From: Paraflavitalea devenefica
GTDB taxonomy: Bacteria > Bacteroidota > Bacteroidia > Chitinophagales > Chitinophagaceae
Length of the DNA: 64,000 nucleotides
NCBI RefSeq assembly: GCF_011759375.1
Contig: NZ_JAARML010000001.1
Span: forward strand, 1,116,001 to 1,180,000
Direction: 5' to 3'
The notes beneath the pieces are model-generated. The model made no database searches and was not told where the DNA came from. It worked only from the letters and a program-made list of their open reading frames with translations. The position numbers and the translations under genes are program-made. Below are positions 26,774 to 35,600 of this stretch, piece by piece (position 1 is the first letter of the stretch; the number at the start of each line of letters is the position of its first letter).

Positions 26774-28090
26774 TTACCTGACCTGCAACTTCTGGCTGGT
26801 CACTGTGTAGGTACTGGTATTTGTCAGTTCTACCACATACATCCCACGCTTAAGGTCACTTATTCCGACGCCGCTACCACCAGCATTGTTGATTACTTTG
26901 ACCACCCTGCCCGACATATCAACAATCCGGATGGTCATGGTTGCCTGGTTCGCCCAGGCAATATACACAGTACCTGTGCTGGATGCGGGCTGCGGATAAA
27001 TGGCGATGCCATCATTGCTTTTTCCGATCGTTACCGGAACAATGGTACTTAGCCGGTAACTACCGGTTTGCTTAACTGCCTTTATCCGGTAATACACACG
27101 GTTGGTTGTATAGCCCATCATTGATGGGTACAACAGGTCGTTGTACTTATAAGTTCTGGACTGGTTCACCGCTGTGACAGTTGCTTTATGAATCGTTTCA
27201 AAAGTGGTCCCGTTGGTGCTTTTCTGCACTTCATAATACAGTACATCCGACTCGTCATCCACGGTCCAGGAAACAGCTACTTCATCAGTGTTTACTCTGG
27301 CCACCAGATCAATCCGGCTTAATGCCAGCAGTACGTCGGGACAGGCGATCGCATTGGCGCCCGTGAAAGGGATCGTTTCCAAAACAATATCGTCAATGTA
27401 ATAATCATTGCCACTGTTGTTGCTGAGCCCATTAGCCATATAAACAATTACATCCCGGCCCATGCTGGCGCAGGAGGCAGGAAAGGTAAATTCGTACACG
27501 ATCTGCTGCCAGCTTCCGGCGGAACCAAAAAAGGGAGAAGTATACGATCCCAAGATATCGGCATCTTCCGGATCAAGGAGCTGCATAGACACCATCGAGG
27601 AAGGATTCACGAGGTACATCCAGGCCGATAAACGGTACGTGTTACCGGGAGTCAGGGTGGCTGTCCGGCGATAGAAACCGTCCAGGATGGTTCCTGCATT
27701 AATTGCCAGCACAGCTCCATTCAGGTCACCTGTATGGTCTGCATTGCCATTGGGCGTAGCAGGATTGTTGGCGCCACCCCAGGTGTTACCGATGGGTTCG
27801 GGTCCGGTCCAGAACCACCAGCCGGGTACAGGCCATGCGTCGCGTATATTGGCCGGAGCAATCACTGCATAGCAATTGTTTTCTATCTGTTTTTGGTTGG
27901 TGGTGCCATTGGGATCTGCCCAGGTATAAGAGCCAGAAGGCATATATGGCGAAGTTTGCCGGGTAGTTGTCTGGCCGAAGGTTTCATTAAAAACGACCTG
28001 CGCAGAACTTTGTAAAACAATACCTACCAACAAAAGGGTAAGCGTAACGGATAAACGGGTACGGATCATCACTTGCAATTTGGGCACCAA
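26774..28090 (-). CDS. Secreted protein with T9SS type A sorting domain
   Basis: 438 residues. The signal peptide is clearest from the second ATG at 28069 (MIRTRLSVTLTLLLVGIVLQ); the first ATG is at 28090. Residues about 35-240 look like a carbohydrate-binding jelly roll (GNTYRLSAWMYLVNP, DDIVLETI), then a short Ig-like domain, and the last 75 residues are a type IX secretion sorting domain (IAIYPQPAS...MTIRIVDMSGRVV...LKRGMYVVEL...QKLQVR). It is therefore exported by T9SS to the cell surface or medium. The ligand is not known. A 14-bp palindrome (28092-28105) touches the start. Confidence 0.88.
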   Translation of the reverse strand: MVPKLQVMIRTRLSVTLTLLLVGIVLQSSAQVVFNETFGQTTTRQTSPYMPSGSYTWADPNGTTNQKQIENNCYAVIAPANIRDAWPVPGWWFWTGPEPIGNTWGGANNPATPNGNADHTGDLNGAVLAINAGTILDGFYRRTATLTPGNTYRLSAWMYLVNPSSMVSMQLLDPEDADILGSYTSPFFGSAGSWQQIVYEFTFPASCASMGRDVIVYMANGLSNNSGNDYYIDDIVLETIPFTGANAIACPDVLLALSRIDLVARVNTDEVAVSWTVDDESDVLYYEVQKSTNGTTFETIHKATVTAVNQSRTYKYNDLLYPSMMGYTTNRVYYRIKAVKQTGSYRLSTIVPVTIGKSNDGIAIYPQPASSTGTVYIAWANQATMTIRIVDMSGRVVKVINNAGGSGVGISDLKRGMYVVELTNTSTYTVTSQKLQVR

Positions 28091-28091
28091 T

Positions 28092-28105
28092 CAGCATATA
28101 TGCTG
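28092..28105. promoter_or_regulatory. 14-bp palindrome at the T9SS gene start
   Basis: CAGCATATATGCTG is a perfect palindrome just before the first ATG of the T9SS cargo gene. It could be an operator or a leader hairpin. Confidence 0.3.
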
Positions 28106-28326
28106 CCAGAATCTAATACATTAAAAACCATATAAGTAAAAGTTTGCACTTATCTCAAATGCTCCCTTTTTTGGAAAGAAAGTCCCTGTTAGAGAAAATG
28201 ACTGGCAAACTCAATCACGCCGGAAAAAGGGCAAAGAATGTTAACTAAGCAGTAAGCAAATAGATTATGCAGAATAAAAATGTATTCTGTACGGCCTGAT
28301 AGCTAATTTTAGGTAAAGACCCGCCA

Positions 28327-28752
28327 ATGAAAAAAGAAAACAACCCTGAAATTAAAAACGGATCCCTGATCATCTCGGTTATGCTGGCAGTGAGCAATGT
28401 GCCTGCGGCAGTAGTTTGGTACCAAAAGGCGCTTGGTGCAAATCTGTTGTGGAGCTTAGGTTCAGTGGCAGGCCTGGAGGTGGCGGGTGCCACTTTTTTC
28501 CTGGGGGAACCCGCTAATAACGGCTGGGAGAGTCCTGCCCAATTGGGTATTACAACAACACGGATAGAGGTATTTTGCGATGACCCAGACACATTTATTG
28601 AACGTGCCGTGCAGGCAGGAGCCAATGGTAGCCGGGACCCTGTTAGAAATCATGAAGCTCCCTGGGGCACTCACAGGCAAGGAGGTTTTATTGATCCGTT
28701 TGGACATATATGGCTGGTTGGCGACAGGTCGCCTTTAAACAGGTTTCCGTAA
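28327..28752 (+). CDS. VOC-family (glyoxalase-like) protein
   Basis: 141 residues with the babab VOC fold: VMLAVSNVPAAVVWYQKALG, a central FFLGEPANNG segment, RIEVFCDDPDTFIERAV and the closing GFIDPFGHIWLVGD. VOC proteins include glyoxalases, dioxygenases and antibiotic-binding proteins; the metal ligands are not all clear, so no reaction is proposed. It is a single gene divergent from the T9SS cargo gene. Confidence 0.88.
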   Translation: MKKENNPEIKNGSLIISVMLAVSNVPAAVVWYQKALGANLLWSLGSVAGLEVAGATFFLGEPANNGWESPAQLGITTTRIEVFCDDPDTFIERAVQAGANGSRDPVRNHEAPWGTHRQGGFIDPFGHIWLVGDRSPLNRFP

Positions 28753-28822
28753 CTGACTGTAACCCCCACCCCAAAGTGGTACGATTTTTTCTTACCATTG
28801 CCCAGAAAACTCCACCAACCTT

Positions 28823-29557
28823 ATGATCCGGGTAATGATCATTGATGATGAACCGGCTATCCGTAAAGATACCCAGTCCCTGCTGCAGCAACAGCCGGAT
28901 TTTGTGGTAGTAGCCGCCTGCGGTAGTGTACAGGAAGCCAACATCATCATCCCGGCTACACAGCCCGACCTGCTCCTGCTCGATATACAATTACTCGACG
29001 GCACCGGCTTCGATATCCTCCAGTCCCTGCAATCGCCCTGCAAAGTTATCTTTATCACCGCTTATCATGATTATGCCCTCAAGGCTATTAAATACGGGGC
29101 GCTCGACTACCTTCTGAAGCCCCTCGATGAAGAAGAGCTCAAAGCAGCCCTTGAAAAAGTACGCCAATCCGGTATCAGCCAGCCGCAGCCCGACCAGCTT
29201 GCCATCGCACGACAGTCGTTCCAGCAGGGCGGACTACACAACCGCATCGTGCTGCGCTCCCAGCAATACCTGAAAGTAGTGCCCTTCGAAGAGATCATTT
29301 ACTGCCACAGCGATACCGGCTATACCACGTTCTTTCTCACCGGCGACCGAAAGATCGTGGTATCCAAATCCATTAAGGAATACGAAGAGTTGCTGCCGGC
29401 CTATTTTATGCGTCCGCACCAGTCCTACCTCGTCAACCACCATTTTATTGATACCTATCATAAAGACGGATACCTCGTATTGAGGAACAATACCGAAATA
29501 CCCGTATCCACCCGTCGCAAAGATTTTGTCATTGAATACCTCACCGGTGTTCGCTAA
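28823..29557 (+). CDS. LytTR-family response regulator
   Basis: 244 residues. The receiver domain (about 1-120) has the acidic pocket D8-D9, the phosphorylation site D54 (LLLDIQLLDG) and the K in YLLKPLDE. The C-terminal LytTR DNA-binding domain (about 140-244) includes YLKVVPFEEIIYCHSDTGY and VNHHFIDTYHKDGYLVL. It is followed by its sensor kinase gene, so the two form a two-component system. Known LytTR pairs in Bacteroidota control secretion or surface genes. Confidence 0.95.
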   Translation: MIRVMIIDDEPAIRKDTQSLLQQQPDFVVVAACGSVQEANIIIPATQPDLLLLDIQLLDGTGFDILQSLQSPCKVIFITAYHDYALKAIKYGALDYLLKPLDEEELKAALEKVRQSGISQPQPDQLAIARQSFQQGGLHNRIVLRSQQYLKVVPFEEIIYCHSDTGYTTFFLTGDRKIVVSKSIKEYEELLPAYFMRPHQSYLVNHHFIDTYHKDGYLVLRNNTEIPVSTRRKDFVIEYLTGVR

Positions 29558-29573
29558 TGCCATTATAACCCTT

Positions 29574-31505
29574 ATGAATATATTTCGCACCATCATTGCC
29601 TCCATTGGTCTATGCCTGTTGGCGGCCGCCTGCCGTAATGCCTCCTACCCAACACCGCCGGCATCCCGGCAGGCGGCAGCAGATTCATTGGTCAAGTTCA
29701 TGTACGCCACCATCAACCCGCACTTCGTTGACGAAAATGTATCCGCCTCCCGCAGGATCCTCGACAGCCTGGCTCCTGTTGTAAAACAATATGATCATTA
29801 CTCCTTTACCTGTGCCTGGCTGCGCTTTATGGGCATGCAATACCTGCTGGAGAAAAAATACGACAGCTCACTGATCAATTATCGGCAGGCGCTGGCCATA
29901 GCTACTGAGAAAGACACCACCCTTAAGCAAGTGGTGGCCGCCAAAACCCAGCTCTCTGAACTGTTTAAGGAAAGAAAACAGCTTGATTCAGCACTTGTTT
30001 ATGCCAGGGAGGCGTATTACCTCGCCAAGAAGGTAGACACCAGCGGACTACCGATGATCCTCCTGAAATTAACTACTGTTTATTTTGATATCGGTGATAT
30101 GGCGGCATTGCGCAATTATCTCTTTGAAGGTTTTAGATTAAGCGCCAATAAACCCAAATACCGCCTGGCCTTTGCCAACAATATTGCCACTTATTATGAT
30201 AATCTCAGGGAAACAGACTCCTCCCTGCAGTTTTATAAAGATTTTGTAGAGAACGATTCCAGCTTATCCAACTCCTGGTACGACGCCATAAAATACGAGA
30301 ACTTTGGTATCCAGCTTACGCGGAAAGACAAGCTGGAAGAAGGTTTGCAATACCAGCTCAAAGCTTTAGCGATCAACCGCAAATTGGACCGGCTGGATGG
30401 CGCCACCCTGTTTAATACCGCCGTAACTTATAGTAAGCTGCACCGGTTCGACACGGCAGCCACCTACCTCGATCAGGCCCTGGAACTTGCCACGAAAGAA
30501 AAAGACCTGGAGACGATTACCTCCATCTGGCGACGCAGGTCCAGCAACCTCAGCATGCAGCAACGCTACCGCGAAGCACTCGATGCACTCGATTCTTCCT
30601 ATACCCATTATGAACTGGAAGTAGATTCTTCACTGGCCACCAAAGCCCGCGAACTGGAAACACAGTACGCCGTGAAAGCGAAAGATGATGAAATACACAC
30701 ACTGGCTTTCTCCAACGAGGCCAACCGGAAGATTGGCCGGCAACAGCAATGGATCATTATAATCCTCGCCAGTGCCTTTGCATTACTCGGCATTCTGGGC
30801 TTTATGTTCTGGCGCCGCCGGAAGCTCGCGGAGAAGTTAAAACAAACATCCCTCGAACAGCGGCTGTTGCGCAGCCAGATGGAACCGCATTTTATTTTCA
30901 ATACTTTGTCCGTATTGCAAAGCTTTATACGGAACAACGAAGGCGAAAAAGCGATCCGTTACCTCAACCAGTTTGCCAGACTGCTGCGGGTTACACTCGA
31001 AAATTCACGGGAAAGCTTTGTCCCTCTGAAAGAGGAAGTAACTGCGCTGGAAAACTACCTGAGCCTGCAGGCGATGCGGTTTGAAGGAAGCTTTGATTAC
31101 CACGTTCATGTATATGACGGGTACGAAGAAGATGAACTTATGATACCCCCCATGCTCCTGCAGCCCTTTGTTGAAAATGCCATCCTGCATGGTATGAAAC
31201 AGCTTAACCGCAAAGGACATATAGAAGTGACCATCTCCAGGGAACTGCATGTGTTGCGTTGTGTGATTGATGATAACGGAGCAGGTATACAAGCATCCCC
31301 GGTTCCGCCACAGAAGCGCTCGCTATCTACCATGATCACGCAGGAAAGACTGGCCATCCTCAGCAGGCAAACCAGGCAACCCGCCAGCATCTCCATTATA
31401 GATAAAAGCCAGGAACAATCTCCCGGCACCCGCGTGGTGCTCCACATTCCCTTCCGGAAAACGTTACCATTCAGCGGATCGCGTGAAAAAGCCAGCGAAT
31501 TTTAA
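29574..31505 (+). CDS. TPR sensor histidine kinase (His_kinase family), lipoprotein-type N-terminus
   Basis: 643 residues from the ATG at 29574 (a frame from 29526 overlaps the previous gene and is less likely). The N-terminus reads as a lipoprotein signal (ASIGLCLLAAAC), then a helical TPR region (about 60-370) follows, a single membrane span (IIIILASAFALLGILGFMFW), the His_kinase box with EPHFIFNTLSVLQSF and the HATPase region with QPFVENAILHG and DDNGAGI. It should phosphorylate the LytTR regulator just upstream. The lipid anchor combined with a membrane span is notable. Confidence 0.93.
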   Translation: MNIFRTIIASIGLCLLAAACRNASYPTPPASRQAAADSLVKFMYATINPHFVDENVSASRRILDSLAPVVKQYDHYSFTCAWLRFMGMQYLLEKKYDSSLINYRQALAIATEKDTTLKQVVAAKTQLSELFKERKQLDSALVYAREAYYLAKKVDTSGLPMILLKLTTVYFDIGDMAALRNYLFEGFRLSANKPKYRLAFANNIATYYDNLRETDSSLQFYKDFVENDSSLSNSWYDAIKYENFGIQLTRKDKLEEGLQYQLKALAINRKLDRLDGATLFNTAVTYSKLHRFDTAATYLDQALELATKEKDLETITSIWRRRSSNLSMQQRYREALDALDSSYTHYELEVDSSLATKARELETQYAVKAKDDEIHTLAFSNEANRKIGRQQQWIIIILASAFALLGILGFMFWRRRKLAEKLKQTSLEQRLLRSQMEPHFIFNTLSVLQSFIRNNEGEKAIRYLNQFARLLRVTLENSRESFVPLKEEVTALENYLSLQAMRFEGSFDYHVHVYDGYEEDELMIPPMLLQPFVENAILHGMKQLNRKGHIEVTISRELHVLRCVIDDNGAGIQASPVPPQKRSLSTMITQERLAILSRQTRQPASISIIDKSQEQSPGTRVVLHIPFRKTLPFSGSREKASEF

Positions 31506-31591
31506 AAAGGTACAGGCGTTTCTGAATTCTCCGTTTTTTCGCTTTTGTGCTGTGGTATGTTTGCTTTATCAATCAACCACAAAACGCAAAT

Positions 31592-32164
31592 ATGAAAAAA
31601 CACACGCTCAGCCTGCTGCTCGCTATCTGCATGATGGTTTTCTACTCCTGCAGCTCCGGTGGCGGCAAAGCCTTTGAAACAACGGAGGGAATGGCGGATA
31701 TCACCGGCCAGCTCGACGATGAATTTGGAAAAGATGCCAGTTACACCAGCGTAATTCTCAGCTATCATAAAGACATTGGTACGATGGTCTCAGCTACCGG
31801 CACCAAGGACCCGGCTTCCAAAAAACTGATCGAAAAACATAGAGCCAATAAAGGTTGGGAAGACCGTTCAGAGATCACCCTCGAAATTGAAGGGGATGCC
31901 AAACCGTCTGACTTCATGTTTACCCTGAAAGATGTAGACAACCTGAAGAAGGTACCTGAGATGGTGAAACTGTCCGTAGACAAGATAAAGAAAGAGAAGA
32001 ATTTTGATGTAGTGGTAGAGAGCGTGAATGTGAGTGCGCCAAGCAGGATCAATAGCCCTGAAGATAAACTACGCTACCTGATCAATTGCGCGCCTCCCAA
32101 TGGCGGCACGAAGTTTACCATGATCTTCGACAATACCGGGAATTTCCAAAAGATGTTGTACTAA
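31592..32164 (+). CDS. Putative lipoprotein of unknown function
   Basis: 190 residues from the ATG at 31592, which gives a lipoprotein signal (MKKHTLSLLLAICMMVFYSC). The frame is open further upstream, but the extra residues do not look like a signal. The mature part is charged and mixed alpha/beta; no family was recognised. It lies 86 nt after the sensor kinase gene. Confidence 0.75.
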   Translation: MKKHTLSLLLAICMMVFYSCSSGGGKAFETTEGMADITGQLDDEFGKDASYTSVILSYHKDIGTMVSATGTKDPASKKLIEKHRANKGWEDRSEITLEIEGDAKPSDFMFTLKDVDNLKKVPEMVKLSVDKIKKEKNFDVVVESVNVSAPSRINSPEDKLRYLINCAPPNGGTKFTMIFDNTGNFQKMLY

Positions 32165-32173
32165 TCTTGCCCA

Positions 32174-32227
32174 TACAGCCAGGTATACAGCCAAAGTATA
32201 GCCGTAAAATTTTTACCCCCTACAGCC
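32174..32227. repeat. TAYAGCC direct repeats
   Basis: TACAGCC at 32174, 32186 and 32221 and TATAGCC at 32197, spaced 12, 11 and 24 nt, that is in near helical phase, between the lipoprotein gene and the next small gene. It could be a regulator site, a guess. Confidence 0.3.
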
Positions 32228-32261
32228 CTGCCGCTTTTTTAAAGCTTAAATCCTTCCAATT

Positions 32262-32603
32262 ATGACCTTACAACTCTCCGGTGCAACTCCTACTGTCAAT
32301 GAGCTGCACACCATCATCAAAAAGCACCTCGACGGAAAATACACCTGTGATGTGGTGCACGACCGCTGGTCGCTCAATTTTTCCGGGCCTAAACAATGTG
32401 TGCTGATCAAAAAATCGGGCATGATCGGCGTGGGCGTTTTTGTGAACGAAAAAAAGAAAATCGTTGATGTAGACGGCATTGTTCCCAACCAGATCCTGGA
32501 CAGGGTGGTTTTTGGCAACTTTATCACCCGGTTACTGCTGGTATCTTCCTGGAACAAACTGGAAGCAGAAGTAGCCGATGTACTAAACGAAAAATTATCC
32601 TGA
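32262..32603 (+). CDS. Small protein of unknown function
   Basis: 113 residues, no signal peptide or membrane span. The sequence is mixed alpha/beta, with strands around WSLNFSGPKQCVLIKKSG and IGVGVFVNEKKKIVDVDGIV and an amphipathic C-terminal helix. No family was recognised. It is first of three closely spaced plus-strand genes (gap of 22 nt to the next), so it is probably co-transcribed with the DUF1266 gene. Confidence 0.7.
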   Translation: MTLQLSGATPTVNELHTIIKKHLDGKYTCDVVHDRWSLNFSGPKQCVLIKKSGMIGVGVFVNEKKKIVDVDGIVPNQILDRVVFGNFITRLLLVSSWNKLEAEVADVLNEKLS

Positions 32604-32625
32604 TACCCTATCTCCCCGAACCGGT

Positions 32626-33093
32626 ATGTTTTCCTTTTTTAGAAAGAAAGAAAAGCCCCTGGCTCCAACGCATGATTTCGCCTCACTTATCAACAGGCGG
32701 GCAGAAGATTTCAGGGCTTTCTATGCAGAACGGTTCGGGGAAAAGCTTAACTACCAGTACAAGAGTCTGTACCTTATAGATACCATCGTTGGGGAAGCCC
32801 GTGTGAGCGCCGCCACCATTGACCGAAAACAATGGCTGGCGACGCATGCGGGCGCTTATGTATACCGCGTTGCTTCTTTAAGGCTGGCGCATTTCCAGTA
32901 CCTGTGGTATCACCCACTTGATCAGCCGATGATGGTAGTAGGCATGCCGGATTACCGGATCACTTTATTGGGCCAACAGGCCGTACAACAACGGCTGGAA
33001 GCCATATTTGAACCAACCCTGTATCAACTCTACACCAATTTTGAGCATGCCCTGGTATATGCAAAGCCGGGTGATGACCTCTTATTTGTCTAA
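32626..33093 (+). CDS. Protein of unknown function
   Basis: 155 residues, cytoplasmic by appearance, starting MFSFFRKKEKPLAP. It is rich in aromatics and has helices and strands (YQYKSLYLIDTIVGEARVSA, RVASLRLAHFQYLWYHP). No family was recognised. It sits between the small gene at 32262 and the DUF1266 gene at 33129, all on the plus strand with short gaps. Confidence 0.7.
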   Translation: MFSFFRKKEKPLAPTHDFASLINRRAEDFRAFYAERFGEKLNYQYKSLYLIDTIVGEARVSAATIDRKQWLATHAGAYVYRVASLRLAHFQYLWYHPLDQPMMVVGMPDYRITLLGQQAVQQRLEAIFEPTLYQLYTNFEHALVYAKPGDDLLFV

Positions 33094-33128
33094 AGATTAT
33101 ATAACCGGCAGGCAACTTCCCAACAGAT

Positions 33129-34076
33129 ATGGTCAATCTGTATGGTATGGATTTTGCCTTCCAACACAAACCATTAGTCATGAATCAAAACGCCATTGAG
33201 CAATATTTACAGTCGCTGAAAGCCATGGGGTTGAGCGACGAAGCGATCGCTATGTACCGCCAGCAGATGGAACAATCCATGCAGCTTTCCAGCCAGTGGG
33301 CCAGTCAACTGAACCAGTTTGGCCAAAACATCCAGCAGTTCAATGCGATGTTTACCGGCGATAACAGCGATGACAACGCTCCCGCCGATGCGCAGACCCT
33401 CCTGCTTAACCCCGACAGCACACTCACACCCGAAGAACAATGGGCCATCGCCTGTGGCGCTGATCTTGCCCTGTTGAACGGGCAATACCTCAATGATCTT
33501 ACTACCGGCTTTACAAAACAGGAATGCCGGGAGCTGCTCTCCGAATGGTGGGATATTGACAGCAAAGAAGAAGTGCTCGATATGATCAACTGGTTGTTCC
33601 AGGAAGGCCACCGTATACAATATGATATCATCTGGCAGGCCATGAATGCGGTCTCTATCAAGGAAAGCAAGGCCTTTCTGCGGGAACATGTGGTGGCCAA
33701 TCAAATGGAAGAAGAAGCTGCCATGCAACGTCTTCGCAATATGCGCGACGCCATCGAACTTTTCCAGCAACATGAATTGATCGGCAAAGGCACGCAGCCT
33801 GAAATGCTGATCTGGGATTATGCGCGCATCATCAATCTTTCCAGGGGCAGTTTTGATGCCGGCTATCTCTCCCGCGAAGAAGCCCTCGACATTATCCTGC
33901 GCTGCGTGGAACCCATCCGGAAAATGTATACTTCCTGGAAACAACTATCGGTTTCCTACCAGTTTGCCCGCTGTGTCTGGAACGGGGTTGATGAAGACAT
34001 ATTTGAAGACATGATGGCTGGTATGGAGGTATTGCTTACCGATCCCAATAGCCCCTGGGTGAAAATGCCGTGGTGA
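33129..34076 (+). CDS. DUF1266 domain-containing protein
   Basis: 315 residues from 33129; a start at 33180 (MNQNAIEQYLQSLKAMGLSD) is equally possible. The C-terminal two thirds match DUF1266: TPEEQWAIACGADLALLNGQ, a central helix with LSEWWDIDSKEEVLDMINWL, and WDYARIINLSRGSFDAGYLS followed by SWKQLSVSYQFARCVW. The family (as in E. coli YbeU/YbeR) has no known function. Position suggests one transcription unit with the two small genes upstream. Confidence 0.85.
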   Translation: MVNLYGMDFAFQHKPLVMNQNAIEQYLQSLKAMGLSDEAIAMYRQQMEQSMQLSSQWASQLNQFGQNIQQFNAMFTGDNSDDNAPADAQTLLLNPDSTLTPEEQWAIACGADLALLNGQYLNDLTTGFTKQECRELLSEWWDIDSKEEVLDMINWLFQEGHRIQYDIIWQAMNAVSIKESKAFLREHVVANQMEEEAAMQRLRNMRDAIELFQQHELIGKGTQPEMLIWDYARIINLSRGSFDAGYLSREEALDIILRCVEPIRKMYTSWKQLSVSYQFARCVWNGVDEDIFEDMMAGMEVLLTDPNSPWVKMPW

Positions 34077-34160
34077 GATAAATGGCTCGTCAAGAAGGGA
34101 TTCACATAATGAACAGGCTTTCAATCATTTCCGTTTATGGAAAAAATTTAGAAAAAAGTG

Positions 34161-34282
34161 AACCTTTTCAAAACTCGTTCAAAGCATGTGTCAACCATGT
34201 GTGAAACATGTGTCTTTCATTGGAGAAAGTACCCTTTTGACACATGGTTGGCACAAGGATGACACAAGGTTTATAGAAGGAT
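34161..34282. repeat. Second inverted pair of 11-nt repeat arrays
   Basis: Left-hand units CATGTGTCAAC, CATGTGTGAAA and CATGTGTCTTT start at 34185, 34196 and 34207, preceded by weaker units from 34161. Right-hand units GACACATGGTT, GGCACAAGGAT, GACACAAGGTT and TATAGAAGGAT start at 34239, 34250, 34261 and 34272 and carry the motif on the other strand. CAACCATGTGT (34192-34202) and ACACATGGTTG (34240-34250) are perfect complements. The period and layout match the array at 4124-4257, but the motif differs. It lies between the convergent DUF1266 and LLM genes. Confidence 0.75.
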
Positions 34283-34297
34283 AGCGCCGGGAAGCTG

Positions 34298-35344
34298 CTA
34301 TTTGACGGGGGTCGCAGCCAACTCTTTTCTGATGACCGGCGCGACCTGTGTACCAAACAGCTCAATGGAACGCATCATTTGTTTGTGCGGTACTGAACCC
34401 ACACTCATCTGTGCCAGAAAACGGGTATTGTGGAAGAGTTCATACTGATACATGATCTTATCAATGATCTCCTGTGGACTGCCTACCAGCAAAGAACCAC
34501 GTTTACCACGCATGACTTCAAACTGTCCGCGTGACATGGGGCCCCATCCTCTTTCCCGACCTATCCGGCTCATAATATCCGCATAAGAAGGAAAGAATAC
34601 ATCGGCAGCCTGCTGTGAAGTGTCTGCAATAAACACATGCGAATTAATACTTACCTGCAACGTTTCCGGGCTGTGCCCGGCCTGTTGCGCAGTATCCCTG
34701 TAAAGCTGTATCAGTGGCGCAAAGCGATGCGGTTCACCACCAATAATGGCCAGGGCCAGTGGTACGCCAAGGTTTCCTGCACGCATAATGGATTCGGGCG
34801 TACCGCCTACAGCTATCCAGATGGACAGTTTATCCCGGTATGGACGGGGATATACACCAAGATTATTGATAGCAGGCCGATGCTTCCCCTTCCAGGTGAT
34901 CTTCTCTTTTTCATTCAGTTTAAGCAACAGGTCCAGCTTTTCGGTAAACAGTTCATCATAATCCCTGAGATCATATCCAAAAAGCGGAAATGATTCTATA
35001 AAGGAGCCGCGGCCCGCCATTATCTCGGCCCTGCCGCCCGACAGCAGGTCAAGGGTAGCAAAATCCTGGAACACACGCACAGGATCATCTGAACTTAAAA
35101 CGGTCACGGCGCTGGAAAGCTTTAAGCGCTTTGTTCTGGCAGCAGCGGCGGCCAATACCACAGCAGGAGAAGAAACCAGGTATTCTACACGATGATGTTC
35201 TCCTATCGCAAATACATCCAGCCCTACCTGTTCGGTAAGCTCCACTTCTTCCAGGAGGTCTTGCATACGCTGGTAAGCACTGATCATTTTGCCTGTTACC
35301 GGATCGGGGAGATTATCTACGAATGTGCAAATACCTAATTCCAT
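34298..35344 (-). CDS. LLM-class flavin-dependent oxidoreductase
   Basis: 348 residues with the bacterial-luciferase-like TIM barrel: the start [38 protein letters not shown] near residue 45, the [17 protein letters not shown] segment and the [19 protein letters not shown] segment. Such enzymes use reduced flavin with oxygen on small organic substrates. It is a single gene. Only the 11-nt array separates it from the convergent DUF1266 gene. Confidence 0.93.
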   Translation of the reverse strand: MELGICTFVDNLPDPVTGKMISAYQRMQDLLEEVELTEQVGLDVFAIGEHHRVEYLVSSPAVVLAAAAARTKRLKLSSAVTVLSSDDPVRVFQDFATLDLLSGGRAEIMAGRGSFIESFPLFGYDLRDYDELFTEKLDLLLKLNEKEKITWKGKHRPAINNLGVYPRPYRDKLSIWIAVGGTPESIMRAGNLGVPLALAIIGGEPHRFAPLIQLYRDTAQQAGHSPETLQVSINSHVFIADTSQQAADVFFPSYADIMSRIGRERGWGPMSRGQFEVMRGKRGSLLVGSPQEIIDKIMYQYELFHNTRFLAQMSVGSVPHKQMMRSIELFGTQVAPVIRKELAATPVK

Positions 35345-35430
35345 AGTTTTTATATTGACTGCTGCTGAGGTGCTGTAATAACACCTGTAGCGCTAAATTG
35401 TTATGCCAGTAGTGTTGCTATTAATAATAA

Positions 35431-35451
35431 ATGGAGCCATAAAGACTCCAT
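35431..35451 (-). terminator. Candidate terminator of the ABC exporter operon
   Basis: ATGGAG (35431-35436) and CTCCAT (35446-35451) form a 6-bp stem, followed on the minus strand by an AT-rich tail. It lies 150 nt after the permease stop. Confidence 0.4.
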
Positions 35452-35600
35452 CTATTTGTTTTTATCAATAAGCCGACGATAAAACTTTTATGATGCAACT
35501 GCATTTATTTGGTTGCGACCTTTAATTAATTAACGCTTCAAGCTGTATTTTGTTCGCACCCATTTGCCACCTCTCTACAAAGATGTTGATTCTTATAGGA

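Noticed and set aside
33207-33944. Minus-strand frame of 245 codons opposite the DUF1266 gene
   Set aside because: Antisense shadow; the plus-strand frame has family signatures.
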